A DNA stretch of 64,000 nt from Rhodospirillales bacterium (GCA_014859895.1 JACZKS010000029.1:31359-95358); one strand, 5' to 3'; numbered from the stretch's first letter, positions 25,838-36,156 are shown. Program-made: numbers and translations. Notes: a model not told the origin generated them from the letters alone.

Positions 25838-26656
25838 TTGGCCACTTCGCCCAGCCCGTTTCGCTCCCTGCCCCCGCGCGAGATACGAAAGCGAATCCGC
25901 GCCCAACAGATCGATGCGCCGACGACGGGCATGGCCGACGGCTATGTCCAGGCCAACCTGGTGATCTTGCCCGAAGCGGACGCCGCCGACTTCCTGGCCT
26001 ATTGCCGGGCCAATCCGAAACCATGCCCCTTGCTGGGCGTCGGCCGGCCCGGCGACGTCTCCCTCGACGCGGTCGCCAAGGATCTCGACATCCGCACCGA
26101 CCTTCCAGGCTATCGCATTTTCCGCGACGGCGTTTCGACCGATCGGGTCTCCGACATCACGCCGTATTGGCGCGACGATCTCGTCACTTTCGCGCTTGGC
26201 TGTTCGTTCTCTTTCGAGCATGCCCTTCTGGATGCCGGCCTGCCGGTTCGCCACATCGAACTCGGCCGCAACGTGCCGATGTTCCGCACCACAATCCCGA
26301 CCGTTCCCCGCGGCTCCTTCACGGGCCCGCTTGTCGTGACCATGCGCCCGTACCGGCCGGCCGATGCTATCGCCGCCATTCTGCTGTCCGAGCGCTACCC
26401 TCTCGCGCACGGCGCTCCGGTTCATATGGCATTTCCCGAGGCCATCGGGATCAGCGATCTCGGCAATCCCGATTACGGCGATCCCGTGCCGGTGGAGCCC
26501 GGCGAGATCCCGGTGTTCTGGGCGTGCGGCGTGACGCCGCAAGCGGCGTTGGAGCAGGCGGCGCTGCCCTTCGCCATTACCCATGATCCCGGCCATATGC
26601 TGATAACCGACATCGCGAACACCCGCATCGTCGGCGTCGACCAGTTGGAAGTGTGA
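25838..26656 (+). CDS. Putative hydro-lyase, DUF1445/UPF0317 family (D-glutamate cyclase-related)
   Basis: MADGYVQANLVILPEADAADFLAYCRANPKPCPLLGV...TFALGCSFSFEHALLDAG...FAITHDPGHMLITDI; TTG start. Confidence 0.8.
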   Translation: MATSPSPFRSLPPREIRKRIRAQQIDAPTTGMADGYVQANLVILPEADAADFLAYCRANPKPCPLLGVGRPGDVSLDAVAKDLDIRTDLPGYRIFRDGVSTDRVSDITPYWRDDLVTFALGCSFSFEHALLDAGLPVRHIELGRNVPMFRTTIPTVPRGSFTGPLVVTMRPYRPADAIAAILLSERYPLAHGAPVHMAFPEAIGISDLGNPDYGDPVPVEPGEIPVFWACGVTPQAALEQAALPFAITHDPGHMLITDIANTRIVGVDQLEV

Positions 26657-26699
26657 TCGAGCGAAGACCATCGGAAACCCTGGAAGAGGAGTTTTTGAG

Positions 26700-27761
26700 A
26701 TGCGTGGGATGAAGTTTCTAACCGCCGTGGCCGCCGCCACTCTGTTGGGCGCAAGCGCCGGGGCCGCCGACATCGACAGTACGAAGCTGACCTACGTGGG
26801 AAGCTGGAGCGGTCTCGTCCTGTTCAAGCAGTTCGAAAAACCGTTCTGGTCGGAAACCCTGCCCAAGGCGTCGGGCGGGAAGATCGAAGTCGAGGTTTCG
26901 ACCTTCGATCAGATGGGCCTCAAGGGTGCCGAGGTATATCGCCTTCTGGCGAAGAACGTATTCGATATCGGGGCGACGGTCGCCGACTATACGGTCCAGG
27001 ACGCGCCGGAACTCGAAGGCCTCGACATCCCGATGATGGCATCCGACCCCAAGCTGGCCCAGGCCGCCGCCATGGCCTACAAGCCGGTGGTCGACGACAT
27101 CATGGCCAAGCGGTTCGACGCCAAGGTTCTGGCCATCGTGCCTTATCCGGCCCAGGTGCTGTTTTGCAACAAGCCGATCAAGGGGCTTGCCGACATCAAG
27201 GGCCTGAAGGTCCGCGCCAGCGGCCGCTCGACCGCCGAGTTTCTGACCGCGGCCGGGGCCGAAGGTATCACCATGGCATTCAGCGAGGTTCCCGGCGCGT
27301 TGCAGCGCGGCGTCATCGACTGCGCCGTCACCGGCTCGCTTTCCGGATACAGCGCGGGATGGGGCGAAGTCGCCAAGGTTCTCTACCCCCTGCCGATCGG
27401 CGGCTGGGACCACGTGGTGACGGCCATCTCCCTGAAGAAGTGGAATTCTCTCGGCAAGGCCACCCAGCAATTCCTGCTCGCCGAAGTGGTGGAAAAGCTG
27501 GAAAATCAGGTCTGGAAGGCCGCCGAGGACGACTCGGAGCAAGGGATCGCCTGTCTGAGCGGCAAGGGCAAGGTGGCATGCAAACACGGGAAGCCCGGCA
27601 GCATGACCATCGTCGAGCCGACGGCCGAGGAAATGGCCCGGGCACGCAAGCTGCTTCTTGAAAAATCCCTTCCCGCCTGGGCATCCCGCGTCGAGGACGA
27701 GTGGGTCAAGCGGTGGAACGACACGATCGGCAAAACCGTCGACCTGATCGCCAAGAAGTAG
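26700..27761 (+). CDS. TRAP transporter substrate-binding protein (DctP family)
   Basis: Signal peptide; VLFCNKPIKGLADIKGLKVRASGRSTAEFLTAAGAEGITMAFSEVPGALQRGVIDCAVTG. Confidence 0.88.
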   Translation: MRGMKFLTAVAAATLLGASAGAADIDSTKLTYVGSWSGLVLFKQFEKPFWSETLPKASGGKIEVEVSTFDQMGLKGAEVYRLLAKNVFDIGATVADYTVQDAPELEGLDIPMMASDPKLAQAAAMAYKPVVDDIMAKRFDAKVLAIVPYPAQVLFCNKPIKGLADIKGLKVRASGRSTAEFLTAAGAEGITMAFSEVPGALQRGVIDCAVTGSLSGYSAGWGEVAKVLYPLPIGGWDHVVTAISLKKWNSLGKATQQFLLAEVVEKLENQVWKAAEDDSEQGIACLSGKGKVACKHGKPGSMTIVEPTAEEMARARKLLLEKSLPAWASRVEDEWVKRWNDTIGKTVDLIAKK

Positions 27762-27828
27762 TCCCAGTCGAAAGGCGCGACCGGCCCCATTCCGGTCGCG
27801 CCCCCTTCCCTCCCGCCGGGGCCCAGCC

Positions 27829-28386
27829 ATGACTGCAGCGCTTGACGTCTTCGTTGACCGGGTCGACCGGATCTCGCGGTGCCTCGCCTATCTCGGCGGC
27901 ACGATGCTGCTGCTGATCGTGGCCGTGATCGCCCTGGAAATCGTTCTTCGGCGTGTTTTCGCGGTGACGCTTGGCCTGGGTTTCGAGATGTCAGGCTATG
28001 TTCTTGCCATCTCCTCGTCGTGGGCGTTCGCCTATGCCCTGTTCCGCAAGGCGCACATCCGCATCGACGCCGCCTATGTGCGGGTCGGCCAGCGGGCACG
28101 GGTCACCCTCGATATCCTCGCCCTGGCGGCGTTCGTTGCCTTCGCGGTGGTCGTCTGCGAGGCCGCCGGAAGCGTGGTTCTGGAATCCGTCAGCCGCAAT
28201 TCCCTGTCCAACACGCCGCTCCAGACCCCTCTTTGGATTCCTCAGGCCCTGTGGCTGGCCGGCCTCGCCTGGTTCGCCTTCGCGACGGTCGTACTGCTGC
28301 TGCGGATTGCCGTCGCCACGGTTTCCGGCGACTTCGAAACCGTCCAACGGCTGGCCGGCAGCCCGACGCTGGATGAGAAAATCTAG
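27829..28386 (+). CDS. TRAP transporter small permease (DctQ family)
   Basis: Four-TM small protein between DctP and DctM genes; ALEIVLRRVFAVTLGLGFEMSGYVLAISSSWAFAYALFRKAHIRID. Confidence 0.85.
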   Translation: MTAALDVFVDRVDRISRCLAYLGGTMLLLIVAVIALEIVLRRVFAVTLGLGFEMSGYVLAISSSWAFAYALFRKAHIRIDAAYVRVGQRARVTLDILALAAFVAFAVVVCEAAGSVVLESVSRNSLSNTPLQTPLWIPQALWLAGLAWFAFATVVLLLRIAVATVSGDFETVQRLAGSPTLDEKI

Positions 28387-28419
28387 GATGATGCGGACCG
28401 GTTTCCGGAGACTGCCAAC

Positions 28420-29703
28420 ATGATCGGCCTCGCGCTCGTTATCCTGGTCTCGCTGATGGCGCTTTCGATCCCCGTCGCGGTCACGCTTCTGGGGCTCAGC
28501 CTGTTCATGGACCAGGCTTTTTCGCGGTTCCCGCTCCACCGTGCCTTGGGCGAAGTCCTGTGGTCGGCCTCGGACAGCTTTCTGCTCATCGCCATCCCGT
28601 TGTTTATTCTCCTGGGCGAGATCCTGGTCCGCACCGGCATCGCGCGACGCACCTACGGCGCGCTCGAGGCTTGGCTTTCCTGGCTGCCCGGCGGGCTGCT
28701 GCACGCGAACATCGGAACGGCGACATTCTTTTCGGCAACGTCGGGATCCAGCGTGGCGACCGCCGCAACGGTCGGAACCGTAGCCATGCCGCAGGCCCGC
28801 GCGCTCGGCTATCATGAAAGCTTGTTTGCGGGTTCCATTGCGGCGGGTGGAACATTGGGGATCATGATCCCGCCCTCGATCAACCTGATCGTTTACGGGT
28901 TCCTGACCGAGACCTCGATTCCTCGTCTTTTCATCGCAGGGATCATCCCTGGCGTGGCTTTGGCGCTTTCATTCATCGCCGGAACGGTGCTGATCTGTTC
29001 GATCAAACCGCAGTGGGGCGGCCCGCGACGGCGACACACTTGGCGGGCACGGCTCCGGGGCCTGGTCGATCTGCTGCCGGTTTTCGTCCTCTTCTCCGTG
29101 ATCATCGGGTCGATCTATACCGGTTGGGCGACGCCGACCGAGGCTGCCGCCGTTGGCGTGCTGACAACCCTGGCCTTCGCGGTCATCCTGGGCGAGTTGT
29201 CCATCGACATGCTCAAGGAGTCGCTGGCCGGCACCATGCGGACGTCGGCCATGATCATGCTGATCATCACGTCGGCCTATTTTCTGAACTTCGTGCTTTC
29301 AGCGGCCGGCGCAACGCGGGCGCTCAGCGCTTTCGTCGAAAACACGGGAATGGGACCGACGGCGACCATGCTGCTGATCATCGGCATGTACGTCATCCTG
29401 GGGTTTTTCGTCGAGACCCTGTCGCTGATGGTCATCACCATCCCTGTGGTCGAACCGGTCGTCGTCGCTTTGGGCTACGATCCGATCTGGTTCGGAATCA
29501 TGCTGATCCTGCTGATCGAGATGGCGCTGATCACCCCGCCCGTAGGCCTCAATCTCTACGTGGTCCAGGGCGTTCGCGGCCGAGGATCGTTGAACGAGGT
29601 CATGATCGGAGCCCTTCCGTATGCGGCAATTATGCTTTTGATGGCGGGGGTTTTGCTGATGGTACCCGACTTGGCCCTGTTCCTGCCGCGGGCCATGAAT
29701 TGA
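28420..29703 (+). CDS. TRAP transporter large permease (DctM family)
   Basis: IPLFILLGEILVRTGIARRTYGALEAWLSWLPGGLLHANIGTATFFSATSGSSVATAATVG; LGIMIPPSINLIVYG. Confidence 0.92.
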   Translation: MIGLALVILVSLMALSIPVAVTLLGLSLFMDQAFSRFPLHRALGEVLWSASDSFLLIAIPLFILLGEILVRTGIARRTYGALEAWLSWLPGGLLHANIGTATFFSATSGSSVATAATVGTVAMPQARALGYHESLFAGSIAAGGTLGIMIPPSINLIVYGFLTETSIPRLFIAGIIPGVALALSFIAGTVLICSIKPQWGGPRRRHTWRARLRGLVDLLPVFVLFSVIIGSIYTGWATPTEAAAVGVLTTLAFAVILGELSIDMLKESLAGTMRTSAMIMLIITSAYFLNFVLSAAGATRALSAFVENTGMGPTATMLLIIGMYVILGFFVETLSLMVITIPVVEPVVVALGYDPIWFGIMLILLIEMALITPPVGLNLYVVQGVRGRGSLNEVMIGALPYAAIMLLMAGVLLMVPDLALFLPRAMN

Positions 29704-29730
29704 ACCGATGACGTGATGCGGGGAATTGCC

Positions 29731-30405
29731 ATGCTTCAATTTCGTTCACCCGGGGAAAATGCGATCGCGGTGGATATCCGCGATGTGATCATCGCGGGAT
29801 GGGCCGGCCGCGACACCGCCGCCGTTCAGAAGCACATCGAGGAGTTGGCCGCGGTGGGCGTCGCCCCGCCGTCGGCGACCCCCGTCTTCTATCGAGTTTC
29901 GGCGGACAGGCTGACCACGGCCCCGCACATCCAAGTTCTGGGGCCGGACAGTTCGGGCGAGGTCGAGGCCGTCCTGATCGGAAGTGCCGGGCGTCTGTGG
30001 ATCGGCATCGGATCGGATCACACCGATCGCCGGGTCGAATCCTATTCGGTCGCCGTGTCGAAAGAACTGTGCCCCAAGCCGGTGGGGCCGGAAGTGTGGC
30101 CGTTCGACGCCGTCGCCGGTCATTGGGATGACCTGATCCTGCGGGCCCGCGCGGTAATCGACGGTGATGGCGTCCTCTATCAGGAAGGCCCGGTTTCCGG
30201 ACTGCTGCGGCCCGAGCTGTTGATGGCGAAATGGAAAGGCACGGCGGAACCGCTTGGGGACGGGCAGGCGATGTTCTGCGGTACGCTGGCCGCGATTGGC
30301 GGCGTGCGCCCGGGAACCCGTTTCGAGATGACACTGGAAGACCCGGTGCTCGGCCGAACGATCACCCACGCCTACGATATCGACGTTTTGCCGGTCGTCG
30401 CCTGA
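29731..30405 (+). CDS. DUF2848 family protein (FAH-superfamily-like)
   Basis: GSAGRLWIGIGSDHTDRRVESYSVAVSKELCPKPVGPEVWPFDAVAGHWDDLILRA. Confidence 0.75.
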   Translation: MLQFRSPGENAIAVDIRDVIIAGWAGRDTAAVQKHIEELAAVGVAPPSATPVFYRVSADRLTTAPHIQVLGPDSSGEVEAVLIGSAGRLWIGIGSDHTDRRVESYSVAVSKELCPKPVGPEVWPFDAVAGHWDDLILRARAVIDGDGVLYQEGPVSGLLRPELLMAKWKGTAEPLGDGQAMFCGTLAAIGGVRPGTRFEMTLEDPVLGRTITHAYDIDVLPVVA

Positions 30406-30423
30406 TCGGCCCAGTCGGGAGAA

Positions 30424-31794
30424 ATGGTCATGTTTGCCGACACGCGATCGCTCGCGGAAATCCGTCAGGCGTTGGATGCCGGCCACCTGCACAGCGAAGC
30501 CCTGACCGAAGAGGCGTTGGCGCGGGCTCGAACCCCGGAGGGCCGGATCGTCTTCACGGAAAGCTTCGAGGACGCGGCGTTGGCCCAGGCGCGTGCGACG
30601 GATCAGTTGCGCAAGGTCGGCATTCCCCTTGGCCCACTGGCCGGAATCCCGGTTTCCGTGAAGGACCTGTTCGACGTCGCCGGTCACCAGACGCGCGCCG
30701 GATCGCGGGTACTGGCGGAATCCCCGCCCGCGAAAATGGATGCGCCCGCGATCGCAAGGCTTCGCGCGGCGGGGGCGGTGATTGTCGGCCATACCAACAT
30801 GACCGAGTTCGCTTTCTCGGGCCTCGGTGTCAATCCGCACTACGGCACCCCCGGGAACCCTTGGGACCGCAACCACGTTGCCGGGGGCTCGTCCTCGGGG
30901 GCGGCGGTATCGGTGAGCGACGGCATGGCCTTCGCGGGGATTGGAACCGATACCGGCGGATCGGTGCGCATCCCGGCTGCCTTCTGCGGCCTGACCGGCT
31001 TCAAGCCGACCTGGGGACGGAGCGATCTCGGCGGTACCATCCCGTTGTCGACGAGCCTGGATTCCATCGGCCCCATCGCCCGTTCGGTGGCCTGTTGCGC
31101 GCTGCTCGGCGCCGTACTGGCCGGCGAGCAACCGCGGACGCCGCAGCCCTTGAGGGGGCTCCGGCTGGCGGCACCGCAATCCTACGTTCTGGACGGTCTC
31201 GACGATGCCGTCGCCACGGCCTACGCACGCGCCCTGTCGGCGCTTTCCGCGGCAGGGGCTCGAATCGACGATGTTCGTTTCGACCATCTGGCAAAGGTGC
31301 CGGATTTACTGGCGGGTGGCGGCATCACCGCCGCCGAGAGCTACGCTTGGCATCGCCGCCTGTTGGCCGAAAAGGGCGATCTTTACGATCCCCGTGTCCG
31401 AAGTCGCATAGAACGAGGTGCGGGCATATCGGCCGCCGACTATCTCGATCTTCTCGCTGCACGGGCGGATCAGATCGCCACCATGGATCGCGCCCTGGCG
31501 CCCTTCGACGCCGCCGTCATGCCGACGGTTGCCATCGTCGCCCCGAAGATTGCCGATCTCGAAAGCGACGACGACTACTCCCGTTTCAACCTTTTGGCCC
31601 TGCGCAATCCGTCGGTATCGAATCTTCTCGGTTTATGCTGCGCATCGGTTCCGTGCCAGCGACCCGGAGACCTGCCGGTTGGCCTGTCCGTAGTCGGCCG
31701 TGGAGACACCGACCGGCATATCCTTGGGGTCGCCGTAACGGTGGAGAAAGTCCTGCAAGACGCAGGGCTCGGCCTTCCCGAAGCGGGGCGGTAG
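30424..31794 (+). CDS. Amidase (amidase signature family)
   Basis: PVSVKDLFDVAG..., GGSSSGAAVSVSDGMAFAGIGTDTGGSVRIPAAFCGLTGFKPTWG: amidase signature with catalytic Ser/Lys. Confidence 0.93.
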   Translation: MVMFADTRSLAEIRQALDAGHLHSEALTEEALARARTPEGRIVFTESFEDAALAQARATDQLRKVGIPLGPLAGIPVSVKDLFDVAGHQTRAGSRVLAESPPAKMDAPAIARLRAAGAVIVGHTNMTEFAFSGLGVNPHYGTPGNPWDRNHVAGGSSSGAAVSVSDGMAFAGIGTDTGGSVRIPAAFCGLTGFKPTWGRSDLGGTIPLSTSLDSIGPIARSVACCALLGAVLAGEQPRTPQPLRGLRLAAPQSYVLDGLDDAVATAYARALSALSAAGARIDDVRFDHLAKVPDLLAGGGITAAESYAWHRRLLAEKGDLYDPRVRSRIERGAGISAADYLDLLAARADQIATMDRALAPFDAAVMPTVAIVAPKIADLESDDDYSRFNLLALRNPSVSNLLGLCCASVPCQRPGDLPVGLSVVGRGDTDRHILGVAVTVEKVLQDAGLGLPEAGR

Positions 31795-31818
31795 GGCAGC
31801 CAGGGGACGAGGCAGCGT

Positions 31819-32805
31819 CTATTTCCCGACCGGCCGCATCGTCCGGGCCATGCGGATGGCGGCCTGCATGTTTTGCGGGTCGGCGACGCCCTTCCAGGCG
31901 ATGTCAAAGGCCGTGCCGTGATCGACGGAAGTCCGCAGGATCGGCAGGCCGGCGGTCACGTTCACCGTTTCGTGGCGTCCCAGCAATTTCGCCGGGATAT
32001 GCCCCTGATCGTGGAACTGGGCGACGACCAGGTCGTACTTGCCGTCGACCGCCTGGGAAAATACCACGTCGCCGGGAACGGGGCCGGTGACGTCCATCCC
32101 CTCGTCTCGCGCCGCCGCGACCGCCGGCACGACGAACTCATCGTCCTCGGTACCGAACATCCCGCCCTCCCCGGCGTGGGGATTAAGCGCCGAAACCGCA
32201 ATCCGAGGGTTTCGAATGCCGGTGCTGAGCACGTGATGGTAGCCGGCCCGGATCGTGCGCAGGATTTTTTCGACCCGGCACAGTTCGGCGGCCTTGGAGA
32301 GCGAAACATGGGTGGTCACGTGAATCACGGAAAGTTGGGGGCAGGCAAGAACGGCATAGGACGTGTCCACGCCGCACAGGTGGGCCAGCGCTCCGGTATG
32401 TCCGTTATAGGGATAGCCCGCCTCGCGTAGCGCGGCCTTGTTCAGGGATGCGGTCACGATGACGTCGATGTCTCCCCTCAGGGCCATATCCACGCCACGC
32501 TTGACGCACTGAAAGGCGGCTTCCCCCGCCGCACCCGACTGGATGCCGTCGCGGATGGCATCGCGGTTTTTCGCCGGAACCGCTTCCAGACGAACCTTGC
32601 CCGACGGGACGGCGCCTCCGTTCTCGACAAAAATCGCGTCTACCCCGACCAGCGTGGCAGCCCGGCGCATGTAGTGCGGGTCGCCTACGACGATGGTTGC
32701 CGCCCGACCCTCTGTCGACATCCCTGCCAGAGCTTTGCAGATGACCTCCGGCCCGATCCCGGCGGGATCGCCCATTGTGATGCCGAGCATGTTCCTCGTG
32801 CCCAT
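31819..32805 (-). CDS. PdxA-family 4-phospho-acid dehydrogenase (PdxA2-like)
   Basis: MLGITMGDPAGIGPEVICKAL..., GHTGALAHLCG, ALNPHAGEGGMFGTED, PDTXF-region LRTSVDHGTAFDIAWKG. Confidence 0.88.
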   Translation of the reverse strand: MGTRNMLGITMGDPAGIGPEVICKALAGMSTEGRAATIVVGDPHYMRRAATLVGVDAIFVENGGAVPSGKVRLEAVPAKNRDAIRDGIQSGAAGEAAFQCVKRGVDMALRGDIDVIVTASLNKAALREAGYPYNGHTGALAHLCGVDTSYAVLACPQLSVIHVTTHVSLSKAAELCRVEKILRTIRAGYHHVLSTGIRNPRIAVSALNPHAGEGGMFGTEDDEFVVPAVAAARDEGMDVTGPVPGDVVFSQAVDGKYDLVVAQFHDQGHIPAKLLGRHETVNVTAGLPILRTSVDHGTAFDIAWKGVADPQNMQAAIRMARTMRPVGK

Positions 32806-32966
32806 GACGCGCACTCTCTCCCATTTGGATGCCATAAAACATATCACTAAATATGTTATGTATCACGAAAAATCAAAAAATATCTGTTATATCTACCGCC
32901 AATCATGATATATCCTGATGGGAACGTGAAGAAGAATGGGGCTGAAACGGCCCGGGATGGCTGATC

Positions 32967-34361
32967 ATGGGTCTAAGGTTCGGTGGTGAAAGCCACCTGC
33001 TGCTGACGTTTTACGGGGACGATTTCACCGGCTCGACCGATGCCATGGAAGGCCTCGCCATGGCCGGCGTGCCGACCGTCTTGTTCCTCACGCCACCCGA
33101 CGCCGAGCAAATCGCGCGTTATCCCGGCATCGCCGCCGTGGGTGTCGCCGGCACCAGCCGCAGCCGCAGCCCCGATTGGATGGATCGGGAACTTCCCGGC
33201 GTCTTCCGCCGCCTTCGCGATCTTGGAGCGCCGCTCTGCCATTACAAGACCTGTTCGACGTTCGATTCGGCGCCGACCGTCGGCAGCGTCGGCCGAGCGG
33301 CGGAAATCGGTGAGGATGTCTTCGGCGGCGCCGTCCTGGTCTTGGTCGGGGTCGCCAGGCACAAGAGATTCGTGGTGTTTTCAAACCTGTTCGCCGCCGC
33401 TTCGTTCTCGGGCGACCAGGAAATCTTCCGGATCGACCGTCACCCGACGATGAGCCGCCATCCCGTAACGCCGATGACCGAAGGCGACTTGCGCCGGCAT
33501 CTCGCCTGCCAGACCAGCCGCCGGATCATCGGTTTCGATTTCCTGAAAATGCAGGCCGGGGATGCGGATGCGGCGCTCGATCGACTCATGACGGAAGAGG
33601 CCGATCTTGTCATTCTCGACACCTTCGACGAGAAAACCACCCGCATTGCCGGCCGCCTGGTCGCAGGCCGGGGAGCGAAGCAGCCGACGTTTCTGGTCGG
33701 ATCGTCCGGCATCGAATACGCCTTGACCGAACATCTGACCCAAGCCGGTTTACTGCCGCTTCAGGCTCCACCGGGCCCAGCACGCCCGTCGGACAAGGTG
33801 GTGGCTATCTGCGGCAGCTGTTCGCCAGTCACCGAGGCGCAGATTCAGTGGGCCGATTCCAACGGATACGCCCTGGTGGGGATGGATACCGTCAAAGCCG
33901 TCGGGAGCGAGGGAAACCCCGAGTTCATCGGGGAACTGGCAGACGCGGTGGCCTCGGCGCTGGAAACGCATGTTGGCGTGATCCTGCACACGGCACGGGG
34001 GCGAGAGGACCCAAGGATCGCCCAAACGCGAGAGGCGCTGAGATCGCGGGGCTCGACGGATGCCGAAAGCTCGGCCGTTCTTGGGGGAATCTGTGGGCGG
34101 GTTCTCCGCGATATCGTCGCCAAAAGCGGGGTTCGCCGCGTGGTGTTGGCGGGGGGCGACAGTTCCAGCTATGCCGCCCAGACGCTCGGCATCGAGGCGA
34201 TGGAAGTCGTTGCGCCCCTGGTCCCCGGAGCCCCGCTTTGTCGCGCACATTCCGCCGATCCCGTCGTTGACGGACTCGAAATCGTCCTCAAGGGGGGACA
34301 GGTTGGCGACCCCGGTTTCTTCAGCCACGTGCTCCAGGGGCGCGTGGAAGATAAGAACTGA
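32967..34361 (+). CDS. Four-carbon acid sugar kinase family protein (DUF1537; DtnK/OtnK-like)
   Basis: FYGDDFTGSTDAMEGLAMAG; YKTCSTFDSAPTVGSVG; VVAICGSCSPVTEAQI; VVLAGGDSSSYAAQTLGI. Confidence 0.87.
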   Translation: MGLRFGGESHLLLTFYGDDFTGSTDAMEGLAMAGVPTVLFLTPPDAEQIARYPGIAAVGVAGTSRSRSPDWMDRELPGVFRRLRDLGAPLCHYKTCSTFDSAPTVGSVGRAAEIGEDVFGGAVLVLVGVARHKRFVVFSNLFAAASFSGDQEIFRIDRHPTMSRHPVTPMTEGDLRRHLACQTSRRIIGFDFLKMQAGDADAALDRLMTEEADLVILDTFDEKTTRIAGRLVAGRGAKQPTFLVGSSGIEYALTEHLTQAGLLPLQAPPGPARPSDKVVAICGSCSPVTEAQIQWADSNGYALVGMDTVKAVGSEGNPEFIGELADAVASALETHVGVILHTARGREDPRIAQTREALRSRGSTDAESSAVLGGICGRVLRDIVAKSGVRRVVLAGGDSSSYAAQTLGIEAMEVVAPLVPGAPLCRAHSADPVVDGLEIVLKGGQVGDPGFFSHVLQGRVEDKN

Positions 34362-34386
34362 AGTGGTGGAATAAGGGAATCATCGG

Positions 34387-35034
34387 ATGAAAAGACTGGC
34401 TTTTCTGCACACGGGTTCGTTCCTGGTCGATCTGTTCAAGCGGCTGATCGGCGAGCGTTACCCCGACCTTTCTACGTTTCACATGGTCGATGAAAGCCTG
34501 ATTCAGGATTTACTGGCCAACGGAGAGTCGCCGGGAATCGTGCGCCGCATCGCCACCCTTGCGACTCTCGCGGAAAGCTCGGGAGCCGATCTTCTGGTGT
34601 TCACCTGCTCATCGACGTCGCCGGCCGTCAACGTGGCACGCCAGATGGTCTCCATCCCCATCATCAAGATCGACGACGCGATGGCCGAAAAGGCGATCGG
34701 CCTTGGGTGCAGGATCGGCGTGGTGTGTACCACGAGCAGCACGGTCGGCCCGAGCACCGGATTGATCCGCGAGCACGCCCAACGATTGGACCGGACAATC
34801 GAAATCGAGCACCGGCTCCAGGGGGCGGCATTTGACGCCATCGTCAAGGGCGACCGCAAGACGCACGATGCCATCGTGGCAAAAACGGCCGAGGAACTTG
34901 CCGCATCCTGCGACGTGGTGATCCTGGCACAGGCCTCGATGGCCCACCTGCAGCCGGATCTGGAAAAGAGACTCGCCGTACCGGTTCTGGCGAGCCCGCA
35001 TCTCTGCGTCGAATCGTTGGCCAACTACCTGTGA
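34387..35034 (+). CDS. Aspartate/glutamate racemase family protein
   Basis: LLVFTCSSTSPAVNVARQMVSIPIIKIDDAMAEKAIGLGCRIGVVCTTSSTVGPS; C-terminal LASPHLCVESL second Cys. Confidence 0.78.
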   Translation: MKRLAFLHTGSFLVDLFKRLIGERYPDLSTFHMVDESLIQDLLANGESPGIVRRIATLATLAESSGADLLVFTCSSTSPAVNVARQMVSIPIIKIDDAMAEKAIGLGCRIGVVCTTSSTVGPSTGLIREHAQRLDRTIEIEHRLQGAAFDAIVKGDRKTHDAIVAKTAEELAASCDVVILAQASMAHLQPDLEKRLAVPVLASPHLCVESLANYL

Positions 35035-35148
35035 AGGGCAAAAACCCAAACCTTTCATAGAGAACGGCCGATCGCACTCACCACAAACCGCATTCGCGAC
35101 CACGGAAGACCGAAAAGTCTCAACCCACAACCAAGGGAGTTCACGCTG

Positions 35149-36156
35149 ATGAAGAGCACCTTACGGACGATGGCTTTGGCGGCGGCTGTTGGCGCCGTTA
35201 CGGCAGGAATGACGGGCGACGGCTTCGCCGCCGATACCACGAAGATGCGCTACGGCCATATGAACGCTCCGGGAAGCGTCGCCGGCGAACAGGCCCAGAT
35301 GTTCGCCGACCTGTTGGCAGAACGGACGAACGGTGCCATGAAAATGACCGTGTATCCGTCCTCCCAGCTCGGCAAGCTGCAGGAACAGGCGGAAGGCGTG
35401 TCCATGGGGTCGATCACCATGTCGCACAACACGGCCGCCGGAATCGGGTCCCTCTATGCCCCGTTTGCCGCGCTCGACACCCCCTATCTCTACCGCGACG
35501 TCGATCACCTGATGAAGGTCGTGGACGTCGACTCCCCGGTTATGAAGGAACTCAACAAGGGCCTCATCAAAGCCGCCGGAACGCGCGTCCTTTATGCCTT
35601 TTATTTCGGAACACGCCAGTTGACCGCCAACAAGGCCTTCCACTCACCGGAAAGCCTGGCAGGCACGAAAATCCGGGCCATTCCCTTTCCAATCTACATG
35701 AGCACCGTCGAAGGGTTGGGGGCGATCCCGGTTCCCGTCAATTTCTCGGAACTGCCAACCGCCCTGGCAACGGGCGTGGTGTCCGGACAGGAAAATCCGA
35801 TTGAAACGATCTATGCCAGCAAGATCTACGAGGTTCAGTCGCATATCATGCTGACCGGCCACATCATGGGTGCCGAGATCGTGGTCATCAACAACAAGTT
35901 CTGGGAAGGCCTGGATCAGAAATCGCGCGACATTATGACCGCGGTCGCAAACGAAGTGCGCGTCAAGGCCACGAATATGGAGCTCCAGGCCGAAAAGGAA
36001 GACCTGGAAATCATGAAAAAGGCCGGCGTCACGGTCATCGGTGAACCCGAAGGGCTGAAACTGGCCGCATTCAAGGCCAGCGTGCGCAAGATCGTCCAGG
36101 CACGTCTGGCCGAGAAATATGGCGATCTCTACAAGATGATCGAGGCCATCAAGTAA
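35149..36156 (+). CDS. TRAP transporter substrate-binding protein (DctP family), second system
   Basis: LAERTNGAMKMTVYPSSQLGKLQEQAEGVSMGSITM; SLAGTKIRAIPFPIYMSTVEGLGAIPVPVNFSELPTALATGVVSGQENPI. Confidence 0.93.
   Translation: MKSTLRTMALAAAVGAVTAGMTGDGFAADTTKMRYGHMNAPGSVAGEQAQMFADLLAERTNGAMKMTVYPSSQLGKLQEQAEGVSMGSITMSHNTAAGIGSLYAPFAALDTPYLYRDVDHLMKVVDVDSPVMKELNKGLIKAAGTRVLYAFYFGTRQLTANKAFHSPESLAGTKIRAIPFPIYMSTVEGLGAIPVPVNFSELPTALATGVVSGQENPIETIYASKIYEVQSHIMLTGHIMGAEIVVINNKFWEGLDQKSRDIMTAVANEVRVKATNMELQAEKEDLEIMKKAGVTVIGEPEGLKLAAFKASVRKIVQARLAEKYGDLYKMIEAIK

Noticed and set aside
29746-31287. 513-aa minus-strand ORF over DUF2848/amidase
   Set aside because: Antisense to an amidase with intact signature motif; composition typical of spurious GC-rich ORFs.
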